DNA from: Streptomyces scabichelini
GTDB taxonomy: Bacteria > Actinomycetota > Actinomycetes > Streptomycetales > Streptomycetaceae
Assembly: GCF_011045015.1 (NCBI RefSeq)
Contig: NZ_JAAKZY010000024.1
Span: 1 to 64,000 of the forward strand
Reading direction: 5' to 3'
Length of the DNA: 64,000 nt
The position numbers and the translations under genes were made by a program. The notes under the pieces were generated by a model. That model was not told the origin of the DNA. It did no database searches and was given only the letters and a program-made list of their open reading frames with translations. This document shows, piece by piece, positions 24,303-33,481 of the stretch (the first letter of the stretch is position 1; every line of letters begins with the position of its first letter).

Positions 24303-25163
24303 CTAGCTCTGGTCACGGTGCCGCAGCCGGTAGCGGCCCGGAGAGACGCCGTGTTCCCGCTTGAAGGCGGTGGCGAAGGCGAAGGGGGAACCGTAGCCGA
24401 CGTGTTGGGCGATCTGAGCCAGCGGGGTATCGGAGTTGCGCAGGAGGCGCGCCGCCACGGTGAGCCGCCACCAGGTGACGTAGGTCAGAGGGGGTTCACC
24501 GACCACTGCGGCGAACCGGCGGGAGAACGTCGCTCGCGACAGGTTCGCCTTCTTGCCCAGGGCCTCGACAGTCCAGGGCTTTGCCGGGTCGTCGTGGATG
24601 GCATGCAGTGCGCTGCCGATCGCCGGGTCGGCGAGGGCGGCCGGCCAGCCGGTGGTTCCGCGTGCCGACTCGTCCTCGATCCAGGCGCGCAGCGCGTAGA
24701 GCAGGAGTAGATCGAGCAGAGTGGGCAGGGCGGCGTCCGTGCCCGGCCGGGGATTCTGCAGTTCGGCGCCGAGCAGGGAGACAGCGGCACTCAGGTCCTG
24801 GTGGCGTCCGATCTGGGAGGGACGATGGATGATCTGCGGCAGGGTGCCCAGCAAGGGGTGCGGCCGTGAGCGGTCCAGCTGGTAGCCGCCGCACAGAAGG
24901 GCCGTCGCCCCCTGCGCACCGGCGCTGCCGGGGTCGGTCAGGGTGTGTCGGGTTCCGTGCGGAGTGAGCACGACGTCCCCCGTGGTGAGGTTCACCGCAG
25001 GCCCGTCCTCGGGCACGAGCAGGCAGGCCCCGTGCAGGACAACGTGGAAGCCGGCTCCGGCGAAGGGCTCGAAATGCGTGCGCCACACACCCTCTCTGTC
25101 CTCACGGTTGGCGAACGGGCTGCCGGTCCGCATGGCGGCGACGACATCACTGAGGACATCCAT
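24303..25163 (-). CDS. AraC family regulator with N-terminal cupin
   Basis: This 286-residue regulator has an N-terminal cupin (GFHVVLHGACLLVPEDGPAV, then GDVVLTPHGTRHTL) and two AraC-type HTH units at the C-terminus. The first is ALGKKANLSRATFSRRFAAV and the second is AQHVGYGSPFAFATAFKREH. This cupin_6 type often activates or represses an adjacent oxidoreductase or hydrolase gene. It is divergent from the metallo-beta-lactamase-fold gene, separated by 90 bp, which is its likely target. The inducer is unknown. Confidence 0.92.
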   Translation of the reverse strand: MDVLSDVVAAMRTGSPFANREDREGVWRTHFEPFAGAGFHVVLHGACLLVPEDGPAVNLTTGDVVLTPHGTRHTLTDPGSAGAQGATALLCGGYQLDRSRPHPLLGTLPQIIHRPSQIGRHQDLSAAVSLLGAELQNPRPGTDAALPTLLDLLLLYALRAWIEDESARGTTGWPAALADPAIGSALHAIHDDPAKPWTVEALGKKANLSRATFSRRFAAVVGEPPLTYVTWWRLTVAARLLRNSDTPLAQIAQHVGYGSPFAFATAFKREHGVSPGRYRLRHRDQS

Positions 25164-25253
25164 ACCCGTAACGATAGGCGGTGAGACGAACGCGTATCAG
25201 CCGGGCATGATCTCTTATAGCCCGTCTCGCCACGCGTCCATACGCTCGAGAAC

Positions 25254-26180
25254 ATGGAAACGATAGAGATCGGCAACATCGAGGTCACGCGCATCGTGGA
25301 GTGGCAGGGGCCCGTCGCACCGGTCGGGGTGGTCTTCCCGGACTTCGCCCCCGAAAGGTGGCACGAGCACAGGGCGTGGGCCGCCCCCCGCTTCTGGGAC
25401 ACCGAGACCGACAACTACCTGGCCTGCGCGCAGACTTGGGTGGTGCGCAGCGAGGGAAGGACCATGCTGGTCGACACCGGGCTCGGCAACCACAAGGAAC
25501 GCTCGTACATGCCGGCCTGGACCCATCTGGAGACCGACTTCATCGACCGCCTGACGGCAGCAGGCGTGCGGCCCGAGGACGTGGATGTCGTGGTGAACAC
25601 CCATGTGCACGCCGACCACGTGGGCTGGAACACCACGCTGCGCGACCGTGAGTGGGTGCCGACATTCCCCAACGCCACCTATCTGATCCACCGGGATGAC
25701 TTCGAGCACTGGAACCCCAGGAACGGCGTACCCAAGCGGGGAGGCATCGGCGGGGTCAACGCCGGTGTCGCCAACGGGCCGATGTTCGAGGACAGCATCG
25801 ATCCCGTTCACCGCGCCGGCCAGACCCTGCTGTGGGAGACCTCTCATCGCATCGACGGCAATCTCCAGCTGGAACCCGCCCCTGGGCACACTCCGGGCTC
25901 AGCGGTGCTTCATTTGCGGTCCGGTACCGAACGGGCCCTGTTCGTCGGAGACTTGCTCCACACTCCCCTGCAGATCCTCGAGCCGCACGTCGATACGTGC
26001 CTGAGCGAGGATCAGCAGGCCGCGGCGAACTCCCGTCGGCGTGTCCTTGAGTACGCCGCGGACACCAACGCCCTCCTCATCCCTGCGCACTTCACCGGCC
26101 CGGGAGCCGCTGAGGTCCGCCGCGACGGCTCATCCTTCGCCATCAAGAAGTGGGCGCCGTTCAGCGTCCCCGGGAATTGA
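25254..26180 (+). CDS. Metallo-beta-lactamase fold hydrolase
   Basis: This 308-residue MBL-fold protein has the zinc motif THVHADHVGW (HxHxDH), a further metal ligand in GHTPGS, the bridging Asp in VGDLLHTP, and a late His in IPAHFTG. There is no signal peptide, so it is cytoplasmic. Members act as lactonases or hydrolases of quorum signals, drugs or metabolites. The order of motifs is that of the N-acyl homoserine lactonase group, but the substrate is not certain. It is divergent from the AraC gene and followed, tail to tail, by a dehalogenase-like hydrolase. Confidence 0.9.
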   Translation: METIEIGNIEVTRIVEWQGPVAPVGVVFPDFAPERWHEHRAWAAPRFWDTETDNYLACAQTWVVRSEGRTMLVDTGLGNHKERSYMPAWTHLETDFIDRLTAAGVRPEDVDVVVNTHVHADHVGWNTTLRDREWVPTFPNATYLIHRDDFEHWNPRNGVPKRGGIGGVNAGVANGPMFEDSIDPVHRAGQTLLWETSHRIDGNLQLEPAPGHTPGSAVLHLRSGTERALFVGDLLHTPLQILEPHVDTCLSEDQQAAANSRRRVLEYAADTNALLIPAHFTGPGAAEVRRDGSSFAIKKWAPFSVPGN

Positions 26181-26269
26181 TCACCTAGTGAGCGGATCTT
26201 TGGACCATTAGCTCGATGCCGGGTGTCTCGACCGGCCGAGGGGCACCCCTTCCATCACCGCGGGGGGGC

Positions 26270-27142
26270 TCACCGGCTCGTGTTGCCTGCGAGGAAAGGC
26301 CGCAGATGCGCCAACAGCGCCTCCGGCCGCTCCTCCGGGATGAAGTGGCCGCACTCCGGGATCTCGGCACCGGTGACGTCGTCCGCGTAGCCACGCCAGA
26401 TCTCCAGTGTCGGCAGGCGGGCAGGCAGCCCCACGGAACCCCACAGCGCCAGCAGCGGCATGGTGAGGCGGCGGCCTTCGGAGGCGTCGATGTCGTCGAG
26501 CGCGGTGTCCTCGTCCATGGCGCGGTAGTCGTCGAGGCTCGCACGCAGGGCGCCCGGGCGGGAGAAAGCACGGACGTAGCCGTCGACCGCGTCGGCTGTG
26601 AGTCCATGGCGGTTGTAGGTCCACCGCTCGAAGAAGTACTCGAGATAGCCGCGGATGTCGTTGCCCACCAAGCGCTCGGGCAGATCGGGCTGCATGTGGA
26701 ACAGCCAGTGCCAGTACCCGGAGGCGAGCGAAGCGTCCAGGCGGCGGAACATCTCCCGGGTGGGAACGATGTCGAGCACGGCCAGCCGCTCCACCTGGTC
26801 CGGGCGGTCCAGCGCCCAGCGGTGCCCCACACGAGCGCCGCGGTCATGGCCCACGACCATGGCCCGTTCGAAGCCGAGCGCCTCCACGAGGCCTGCCATG
26901 TCGGCGGCCATACGCCGCTTGTCGTAACCAGTGGTGGGCTTGTCGCTCAGGCCGTATCCACGCAGGTCCGGAGCCACAACCGTGTGGTCGGCGGCGAGAT
27001 CCGCCAGTACCGGCCGCCAGCAGTCGGAGGTCTGCGGCCAGCCGTGGAGCAGGACAAGCAGAGGTCCGGACCCGGCTCGGACGTAGTGCAGACAGACCCC
27101 GTCCACGTGCGTCACTCCGGTCGTCACTGTCGGCTGTCCCAT
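26270..27142 (-). CDS. Haloacetate (fluoroacetate) dehalogenase-like alpha/beta hydrolase
   Basis: This 290-residue alpha/beta hydrolase has the nucleophile Asp in VVGHDRGARVGHR. This matches the fluoroacetate dehalogenase pattern HDRGxRxGHR, where the two Arg bind the carboxylate. The segment VLDIVPT and then YWHWLF matches the halide pocket (His-Trp). The catalytic His is in CGHFIPEERP. It may cleave halogenated or epoxide acids. Epoxide hydrolase is the alternative, because both families share these elbows. It is transcribed in the same direction as the HxlR gene at 27194, so control by that regulator is plausible. Confidence 0.85.
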   Translation of the reverse strand: MGQPTVTTGVTHVDGVCLHYVRAGSGPLLVLLHGWPQTSDCWRPVLADLAADHTVVAPDLRGYGLSDKPTTGYDKRRMAADMAGLVEALGFERAMVVGHDRGARVGHRWALDRPDQVERLAVLDIVPTREMFRRLDASLASGYWHWLFHMQPDLPERLVGNDIRGYLEYFFERWTYNRHGLTADAVDGYVRAFSRPGALRASLDDYRAMDEDTALDDIDASEGRRLTMPLLALWGSVGLPARLPTLEIWRGYADDVTGAEIPECGHFIPEERPEALLAHLRPFLAGNTSR

Positions 27143-27193
27143 TACGCCTTCCTGACACGAGCTAACCGTCCAGCTGACGGAGGAGTCCTCAGC

Positions 27194-27703
27194 TCACTCG
27201 GGCGACCTCATACGAAAGGCTGGGCCGGGGACGCTCTCGATGTCCTTCGCCTGCACCGGGTGGCCCCGTTCGCACCGAATCTGGACGTCGACGTGCGCGC
27301 CGCACTCACGGTGTCGCGCCAGTACCGCCGGCCCCTCCGGGTCGGCGCGGTAACGGTCACCCCACTGCAGCAGCCCCATCACGGCGGGCACCAGATCCAT
27401 GCCCTTAGGGGTGATCACATACTTCGGCCGACTCCTCGAACCGGGCTCCTTATACGTCTCGGTCGCCAGGATCCCTTCCTCCACCAGCATCCGAAGCCGC
27501 GTCGCGAGGAGGTTGCGAGGACAGCCGAGGACGCGTTCGAAGTCGCTGAAGCGGGACGAGCCGTACCAGACCTCGCGCAGGATCAGGATCGTCCACTTCT
27601 CGCCCACGATCTCAAGAGTCCGCGCGATCGAGCAGTTGGACGTGTCCCGGTCGAGTCGGGGGTCCATGCCGGTGTCTTCAAGAACTTCGGTCCACGCATC
27701 CAT
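27194..27703 (-). CDS. HxlR family transcriptional regulator
   Basis: This 169-residue HxlR protein has NCSIARTLEIVGEKWTILIL, then FSDFERVLGCPRNLLATRL, and the wing YKEPGSRSRPKYVITPKG. The start ATG at 27703 lies seven bases after TAGAAT (minus-strand -10), with no SD, so the mRNA is probably leaderless. An inverted repeat AACC-N6-GGTT sits between the -10 and -35 regions. It is divergent from the TetR remnant and lies upstream of the dehalogenase-like gene on the same strand (51 bp apart), so these two may be co-transcribed. Confidence 0.9.
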   Translation of the reverse strand: MDAWTEVLEDTGMDPRLDRDTSNCSIARTLEIVGEKWTILILREVWYGSSRFSDFERVLGCPRNLLATRLRMLVEEGILATETYKEPGSRSRPKYVITPKGMDLVPAVMGLLQWGDRYRADPEGPAVLARHRECGAHVDVQIRCERGHPVQAKDIESVPGPAFRMRSPE

Positions 27704-27710
27704 GGGAGCG

Positions 27711-27729
27711 ATTCTAACCGAGTTTGGTT
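27711..27729 (-). promoter_or_regulatory. Leaderless promoter with embedded operator (HxlR gene)
   Basis: Minus-strand TAGAAT (plus 27711-27716) is a good -10. The inverted repeat AACC-GAGTTT-GGTT (27716-27729) overlaps it and fills the spacer. The position fits negative autoregulation by the HxlR protein. Confidence 0.5.
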
Positions 27730-27781
27730 TACTTTTAGATACTCAGCTATCGGCGCCACGATCAGTGATCCGACCTGACTG

Positions 27782-27976
27782 ATGGCGTTGAGTCATTGGG
27801 GAAGGTCCCTCACCGACGAGGGAGTCACGGCCCTACTGAGGCCGGGTGCCCACCTCGGATCGTGGATGGCGGACGCCGGGCTCACCAACGGAGCCTTCTA
27901 CGCCCACTTCGCCTCCAAGGACGCCGACGAGGTCCTCGAGCGGGGAATCGAGAACGCCCACACGTTCATGCACTGA
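27782..27976 (+). pseudogene. Truncated TetR regulator (DNA-binding part only)
   Basis: This short frame encodes LTDEGVTALLRPGAHLGSWM, then ADAGLTNGAFYAHFASKDAD, closely like the HTH of the TetR proteins at 36237 and 38244, which have DAGLTNGAFYAHFESKDDL. It stops at 27976, about 65 residues in, with no ligand-binding domain. The stretch before the recognition helix is also distorted. It is a remnant of a TetR gene. The 264 bp up to the next gene shows no further recognisable coding. Confidence 0.7.
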
Positions 27977-28240
27977 GAGGAACGACCGACCGCAACAGTG
28001 CGGTGGTCGACCTCCGCCAGGCGGATGCGCGAGGGCATCGAGCCGAGCCCGGATGCGATCACCGTTCCGCGCGTCCGGGCATGGTCACTCGTGGCCACTC
28101 GCGGACTCGCGAAGTGGCCTCCCCGACCTTGACTCGTGACCGGTTGACGGGCGTCGACCACCCGGCCCGGAGGTCGGAGGCCAGAGGCCGGAGAAGCCTT
28201 AAACGCCCCCAGCGCACGTGCCGCCCGTCCTTGACACCCC

Positions 28241-29107
28241 CTACCGCTCAAGGAAGTCGAGGGCTTCCGCCACGAACTGCTCGTGGAACTGGAAGATGCC
28301 TCCGTGGCCGGCATCGGGGTAGACGACCACGTCGGCGTTCGGCAGTCGCCGGGCCAGCTCGAACGAGTTCTTCGTCGGCACCATCCTGTCGCTCTCGCCG
28401 TTGGCGACGAGCACGGGCTGATGGATGACGGAGAGGTCCTGGGGCTGCGCGAGCCCCCAGCGGTGGATGGCCTTGAGCTGGGCGAAGTACGACGTGAGGG
28501 AGATCGCCTTGTCCCGGTCGTGGGTGCGCTCCTTGAGTCGGGCCAGGAACTGCTTTCCGGCGCGGCGCCCGCCCGCGGTGCGGGTGAAGAAGAGGAACTG
28601 CTTCGGGTCCTGGAGGGTGAACAGGGCCCGGACGGTGTCGAGATGGGACAGTCGGGTCACGTTCTTGATGCCCTCGCCGCCCGCGGGGCCGGTGCCCGAG
28701 AGGATCAGCCTGCGGACGAGCTGCGGTTCGTCCTGTGCGATCACCTGGGCGATCATGCCGCCCATCGAGAAGCCGTGAATGTCGACATGCTTGAGCCCGA
28801 GTCCCCGGATGAAGGTGACGGCGTCCTTCGCCATCTCCTCGATGGTCTTTGGTGTCGAGCCGCTGGAAGCGCCGACACCCCTGTTGTCGAAGGTGATGAC
28901 GCGATGTCTGGCGGCGATGCCGTCGACGACGCGGGGGTCCCAGTTGTCGAGGACCGCGGCAAGGTGGGTGATGAAGACCACCGGGACGCCGGTCTTCGGG
29001 CCGAGGTCGCGGTAGGCGTAGGTCACTCCCCCGGCGGTGAGGGTGCGGGTGGGTGCCTTCTTGTACGAGGTCACCACGTCGCCTCGTACTCCTTGTGCGT
29101 CGTTCAC
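28241..29107 (-). CDS. Alpha/beta hydrolase
   Basis: This 288-residue alpha/beta hydrolase has FITHLAAVLDNWD (oxyanion region), the nucleophile elbow IHGFSMGGMIAQ, a catalytic Asp in VANGESDRMV and the His in AGHGGIFQ. GTG 29107 is favoured because AAGGG stands eight bases before it, whereas the ATG at 29125 has no SD. The family covers carboxylesterases and C-C hydrolases; the substrate is unknown. A 24-bp palindrome lies about 120 bp upstream at 29226-29249, so a TetR-type repressor may control it. An intact repressor gene is not adjacent. Confidence 0.88.
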   Translation of the reverse strand: MNDAQGVRGDVVTSYKKAPTRTLTAGGVTYAYRDLGPKTGVPVVFITHLAAVLDNWDPRVVDGIAARHRVITFDNRGVGASSGSTPKTIEEMAKDAVTFIRGLGLKHVDIHGFSMGGMIAQVIAQDEPQLVRRLILSGTGPAGGEGIKNVTRLSHLDTVRALFTLQDPKQFLFFTRTAGGRRAGKQFLARLKERTHDRDKAISLTSYFAQLKAIHRWGLAQPQDLSVIHQPVLVANGESDRMVPTKNSFELARRLPNADVVVYPDAGHGGIFQFHEQFVAEALDFLER

Positions 29108-29225
29108 GGCCGTGCCCTTCTGCATGGGGGTTTCTGGACTGCGGCTGCAGCCGGTTCGGTCGCCGGCAGAAGGCCCGTAGGAGTCGGAACCCTGTTCGGT
29201 TGAGCCCTTCAGCGTCACGTCGACT

Positions 29226-29249
29226 ATTGAATTATGACCATACTTCAAT
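29226..29249. promoter_or_regulatory. 24-bp near-perfect palindrome upstream of alpha/beta hydrolase
   Basis: The outer arms ATTGAA and TTCAAT and inner arms TATG and CATA share one centre, so 10 of 12 positions per arm are complementary. It is A+T-rich in a G+C-rich background, as typical for TetR or MarR operators. Confidence 0.6.
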
Positions 29250-29431
29250 GTGCTCCGCAAGAGGTGCTCCGCACACGATGACGGTGAGAGCCGCGACAGC
29301 GAATCAATCCCGCCGGACGTCCATCCCCTCCCCCGTGGAGCAGGCCCTCGATCTCGCGGCAGCGCACGCGAGTCACGCCACCGGGGCACACCGACTGCCA
29401 GCCGGACCTCAGGTCAGGGCCCACGCCAAAA

Positions 29432-29475
29432 GGGGGCAGGGCCGCCTCACAGTCGCGTGAGGCGGCCCTGCCCCC
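29432..29475. terminator. Perfect 19-bp hairpin
   Basis: A 19-base arm (29432-29450, beginning GGGGGCAGGGCC) pairs exactly with 29457-29475 around a six-base loop. Streptomyces terminators are often such G+C hairpins without T runs. It lies in a 1.1-kb stretch with no intact gene (29126-30233), so it may be the terminator of a lost gene. Confidence 0.55.
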
Positions 29476-29914
29476 GGACCAGCCGACAGTCGCCCCACAT
29501 CATCCGAGGGCCGGCGGCGCACCCGTCCGTACGCCAACGGCGTCCACGACGTGATGGTCCCCGCCTGGCCTCGGCACCTCATGACCATGCGAGTTGCCGC
29601 CGGATCCGAATGGCGATCGTCACCGCCAGATGTCCCGCGTCGTCCCCGGGGCCGGGAGCCGATGCTGACCCCGGGGCGCCTCATGACCAGGCCATTTCAC
29701 GGTTCGGCTACCACAACGGCTTCCTGCTCGCTCTCCTCGACGAAGCCGAGGCGGAGTCCCAGGAGGCGTATGCCTCAGGTCCGCCTCCCCTGGGGCAAAG
29801 GAGCGCCTGCGGGAGATCGCCCGGCAGCGTTCTGCTGCGCCCGGCTCGAGCGCATCGCCGCCGACGCGGACCTGGGCGCCTCGCTGGGACGCCAGGTGCT
29901 CTACGCACGCCACA

Positions 29915-30163
29915 ATGCCTCGGAACAATGTCTCGGACACCGGCCGGGCCTTCCACGGCCATGTCTCAACTCTCCTGCGAAAGACGGGAGTTGACGGATA
30001 CCACGACATGCTGGCCCACGCCCTCCTCGCCTTCACGAGCTTCGAAGCGGCGGACCGGCGGACTTGCGGGCTACCTGCGCAAAGAGCGCGGGTGGCCACC
30101 GCACGCCTGAAAGCCACCTGGGTGGACCTGGTACGGCGGCTGACCCGACCCAAGGGATCGTGA
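29915..30163 (+). pseudogene. Possible remnant of a regulator C-terminal domain
   Basis: This frame reads DTGRAFHGHVSTLLRKTGVD, then GYHDMLAHALLAFTSFEAAD, a helical stretch that looks like the C-terminal domain of a TetR-type protein. In another frame upstream (about 29676-29770) the helix FGYHNGFLLALLDEAEAE appears. No start, HTH or single frame joins them. This is the only coding-like signal in the 29126-30233 gap apart from the hairpin, and it may be chance. Confidence 0.25.
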
Positions 30164-30233
30164 CGGCGATCATCACTGCGGTGAGCATGCGGGCATCGGT
30201 GAGCCACCCCGGCGGCCCCCGGGATACCGCCGG

Positions 30234-33011
30234 TCACTCCATCAAACGCAGCCCGTCCTCGAAGTCGACGCGTGCGAGGTCGGCGCGCGCGACGATACCG
30301 AGCTTGGGGAACACGTTGGCCAGGTGATGAGCCACCGTACGAGGACTGATCAGCAGCTGTGCCCCGATCTCCCGGTTGGTGAGTCCCTCCGCGGCCAGCC
30401 GTACGACTCGCAACTCCTGCGCCGTGAGGGTCGTCGGGGTGTCCCGCGCCCGTGCCCGCGCGGAGTCCCGGCGCGGTTGCTGCCCGGTCAGCTCCTGTTC
30501 GGCCCGCGTGCGGGCGAGCAAGGGAGCCGCGTCGAGTCGCTGGAAGGTTTCCGCGGCTTCGGCCAGCTGTATGCGGGCGTCGGTACGACGGCGGGCCCGC
30601 CGCAGCCACTCGCCGTACAGCAGGCGCGTCCGGGCGTAGTTGAAGGGCCGCGACGCGGCTCCGGGGACATCCAGCGCAAGCTGGAACTGCTTCTCCGCCT
30701 CCGCTCGGGACGCCAGCAGGGCATGGACAAGGTGCGTCGCGGAGATCGCCCATGCCGCGTTGGTCCGTTCGGCCCACCGCCGTAGCAGCCGTGCCTGTTC
30801 CTCGGCCGTCGCCCGCTGCCCTGCCTGGACCGCGGCCTCGGCGGTGTCCGGCGCGGCGAGCAGCGCGACGGTGGCGTTCGCCGCGTGGTGCCCGTACTCG
30901 CTCAGCCGGACCAGGCGGACCAGCGCCTCCTCGGCCCGGCCGGCGAAGAGCGCCGACATGCCGAGGTTCCACTCCGCGCAGGCGCTGAAGACGCGCACCC
31001 CACGCGGCACCCATACCTCGATGGTCCGGTCGGCGACATCCGCGACGGTCCGCTCATCGCCTTGCACGGCTGCCAGCCATCCGAGACCGGTACGGCACTG
31101 CCCGGCCAAGTGGTCGTCGCCGATCCCCTGGGCCACTTGGAGCCCCTCAAGAGCGTTCGCCTTGGCCGAGGTCCAGGAGCCTTGCGCGATGTCGGGCGCC
31201 ACGGTCTGGGCCAGCGCCTGGGTCAGGGCAGTGACCTGGTCCGTGTGCCGCAGCGTGTCGATTTCACGGCGGAGCGCCTCCTGCAGGGCGGACTCGATGC
31301 CCCAGGCCACCGCCAGCGGTGCCGGTGGCATCAGGAGCCAGGAGCTGCCGCTGAGCCGGGTGAGGATGTCGGCGCCGGGGGCCACGACCTGGTCGCGGTC
31401 ATCGGCGCCGCCGCCCCCGTCCTCCGTCCACCATTCGCGCAGCAACGGCAGCAGCTCGGCGTTCGGGAAGCTCCCTTGTGGGAGCCGGCGCTCGAGCCGC
31501 TGGAGTGCCTCGCGCTGCAGTGCGCCATGACTGGCCGCCCAGGCAGCCCGCAACGCCATGCTGCCGAGCCTGAACGCCTGCCCGGGATCGGCCACCCGTT
31601 CCATGTCCCGGGTCAGCTGCCGGCAGGCGGTTTCCAGATCGCCGTGCGCGAACTCGATCAGACCGCGCAATCCCTCGCTGAGGTCCGCGACCGTCGATGC
31701 GGAGGACATCCCTTCGGCCCGCTCCAGCATTCCCCGCGCCACGTCGACGTGGCCGGCCTCCCAGGCTGCCCTCGCTCCGTGAGCCAGCCGTCTGGCCGCG
31801 TCGTCCGTAGACGGGGACAGCTTCGCCGCGCGCCGCAGGGCACGGGCCGCCGTGGCACAGCCACCGCGCGCCCAGGACCGGTGGGCCGACTCCTCGAGCA
31901 GCCGGGCCACCTCCTCGTCGGGTCGGCCCACGGCTTCCAAGGCCGCGGCGAGGTGCCAGGGGCGCAGCTCGTCGGCGTTCTCACCGGTCAGTACGGAGGC
32001 GAGCGCATGATGAACGGCCTGGCGGTTCGCGGGAGGCGCCTCCTCGTAGACCACCGCCTCCATCAGTTGATGGCGGAAGCAGATGCGACCGTCCGAGCGC
32101 GTGGTGAGCAGGCCCGAGTGCAACGCCTCGTCCCACGCGACCGCGTCGAGGCCGAGGACAACACCGGCCTGGCGCACGGTGTTGCGATCACTACGGTCAT
32201 CGGCGGCGGCGAGCAGGAGCGCGGTACGGGCAGGCGCGGACAGCCTCTCGATGCGGGCGCGGAAGGCACGGCGCAGACGTGGCCCGACGGCGATCTGCTC
32301 ATCGGCAAGAGGGTGCGTCGAGATGTCGCCGGCCGCCACGGACGTGGTCAGCTCCTGAAGTGCGAGGGGATTTCCGGCTGCCGCGCGGATCGTGCGGCGG
32401 ATCACTGACTCGTCCGCATGCGGAGCGACGGCACGGGCAAGGAGCCGAGCGTCCTCGTCGTCCAGCTCCCGGACTTGCATGGCCGCCAGTTTCTCCCAGG
32501 GGCCGTCGACGGGCTCGTCGTGTCCGGTGAGGAGCATGACCACTGGCTCGTTACGCAGTCGGCGCGCGGCGAAGGCCAGGCACTGTGCGGATGGCTCGTC
32601 GAGCCATTGGGCGTCGTCGGCGATGATGAGCACCGGCCGTTCCTTGGCGAGCTCGCCGACGAGCGTCAGTACGGCCACGCCGATCAGGAACCGGTCCGCC
32701 ACGTCGTTGCTGGTACCGAGCGCCCCGTTCAAGGCGTTGGCCTGCGGCTCCGGGAGCGTACTGATCCGCTCCGTCACCGGCCACAGCAATTCGTGCAGTG
32801 CGGCGAACGCCAGCCCCGACTCCAGGCGAGTGCCGCCGCATCGCAAGACGGTGAAGTCCGCGGCCGCGGACTCGGCCACGTATTCCAGCAGGGCGGTCTT
32901 GCCGATGCCGGGGTCACCCCACAACACCAGCGTTGCCCCGTCACCTTGCCGAGCACCGTCAAGGATCCGGTCAAGGGCTGCCTGCTCCGGGCGCCGTCCG
33001 TATAGGTCCAT
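30234..33011 (-). CDS. Large LuxR-family ATPase regulator (LAL type)
   Basis: This protein of about 925 residues has the LAL layout. An N-terminal AAA ATPase carries Walker A (WGDPGIGKTALL, near residues 31-42) and Walker B (VLIIADDAQWLD). A long helical repeat region rich in Ala and Leu follows, and a C-terminal LuxR HTH (LTAQELRVVRLAAEGLTNRE, then IGAQLLISPRTVAHHLANV). Such proteins activate secondary metabolism or catabolic genes when ATP and a ligand bind. ATG 33011 or an in-frame GTG at 33050 could be the start; neither has a clear SD. It stands alone; its target is not evident. Confidence 0.92.
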   Translation of the reverse strand: MDLYGRRPEQAALDRILDGARQGDGATLVLWGDPGIGKTALLEYVAESAAADFTVLRCGGTRLESGLAFAALHELLWPVTERISTLPEPQANALNGALGTSNDVADRFLIGVAVLTLVGELAKERPVLIIADDAQWLDEPSAQCLAFAARRLRNEPVVMLLTGHDEPVDGPWEKLAAMQVRELDDEDARLLARAVAPHADESVIRRTIRAAAGNPLALQELTTSVAAGDISTHPLADEQIAVGPRLRRAFRARIERLSAPARTALLLAAADDRSDRNTVRQAGVVLGLDAVAWDEALHSGLLTTRSDGRICFRHQLMEAVVYEEAPPANRQAVHHALASVLTGENADELRPWHLAAALEAVGRPDEEVARLLEESAHRSWARGGCATAARALRRAAKLSPSTDDAARRLAHGARAAWEAGHVDVARGMLERAEGMSSASTVADLSEGLRGLIEFAHGDLETACRQLTRDMERVADPGQAFRLGSMALRAAWAASHGALQREALQRLERRLPQGSFPNAELLPLLREWWTEDGGGGADDRDQVVAPGADILTRLSGSSWLLMPPAPLAVAWGIESALQEALRREIDTLRHTDQVTALTQALAQTVAPDIAQGSWTSAKANALEGLQVAQGIGDDHLAGQCRTGLGWLAAVQGDERTVADVADRTIEVWVPRGVRVFSACAEWNLGMSALFAGRAEEALVRLVRLSEYGHHAANATVALLAAPDTAEAAVQAGQRATAEEQARLLRRWAERTNAAWAISATHLVHALLASRAEAEKQFQLALDVPGAASRPFNYARTRLLYGEWLRRARRRTDARIQLAEAAETFQRLDAAPLLARTRAEQELTGQQPRRDSARARARDTPTTLTAQELRVVRLAAEGLTNREIGAQLLISPRTVAHHLANVFPKLGIVARADLARVDFEDGLRLME

Positions 33012-33481
33012 TTGTTGAAAGCTTAAGGGGCTGCTGTCACCCCGAGCCACTCCCGATGCCCGCGCTCAACCAGATTTGAGAGTTCCATGACCGATACGGT
33101 GACGGATTCGCTGCCATCCCTTCATCAGTAGCGTCGGGAACGTGATCAGCGCATTCGCGAAACTGCGCTACGCCGTCGGCCCGACCACCGGAGGCATCAG
33201 CACGCTCCGCCATGTCGTTCCCGCCCGGGACTTCGACAGTCAACTCCGCACACTCAACCGGCCGGGCCGGCTGTCGAGCGTGAAGCAACGACCAAGATCT
33301 AAAAACCAACGGCAGCAAGGAGAAGTACGCCGCTTAAGCCGCTGACGCCGTCATCCGCGACGACGGCGAGAAGCCGGACGACGCCGGAGGACACCCCCGC
33401 ACACACCGGTCGGGCCCGGTCGACCTCGCGCCCTGTTGCGGTGGGTCCGCGCCGCCGGGCCCACTGCCGCCCCCGTACACA

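Noticed and set aside
26216..27778. Plus-strand frame of 520 codons opposite the dehalogenase-like and HxlR genes
   Set aside because: Antisense of two well-supported genes, no motifs.
33142..33345. Small plus-strand frame (67 codons) before the decayed kinase
   Set aside because: No similarity seen and no ribosome-binding site. It lies outside the kinase-like region.
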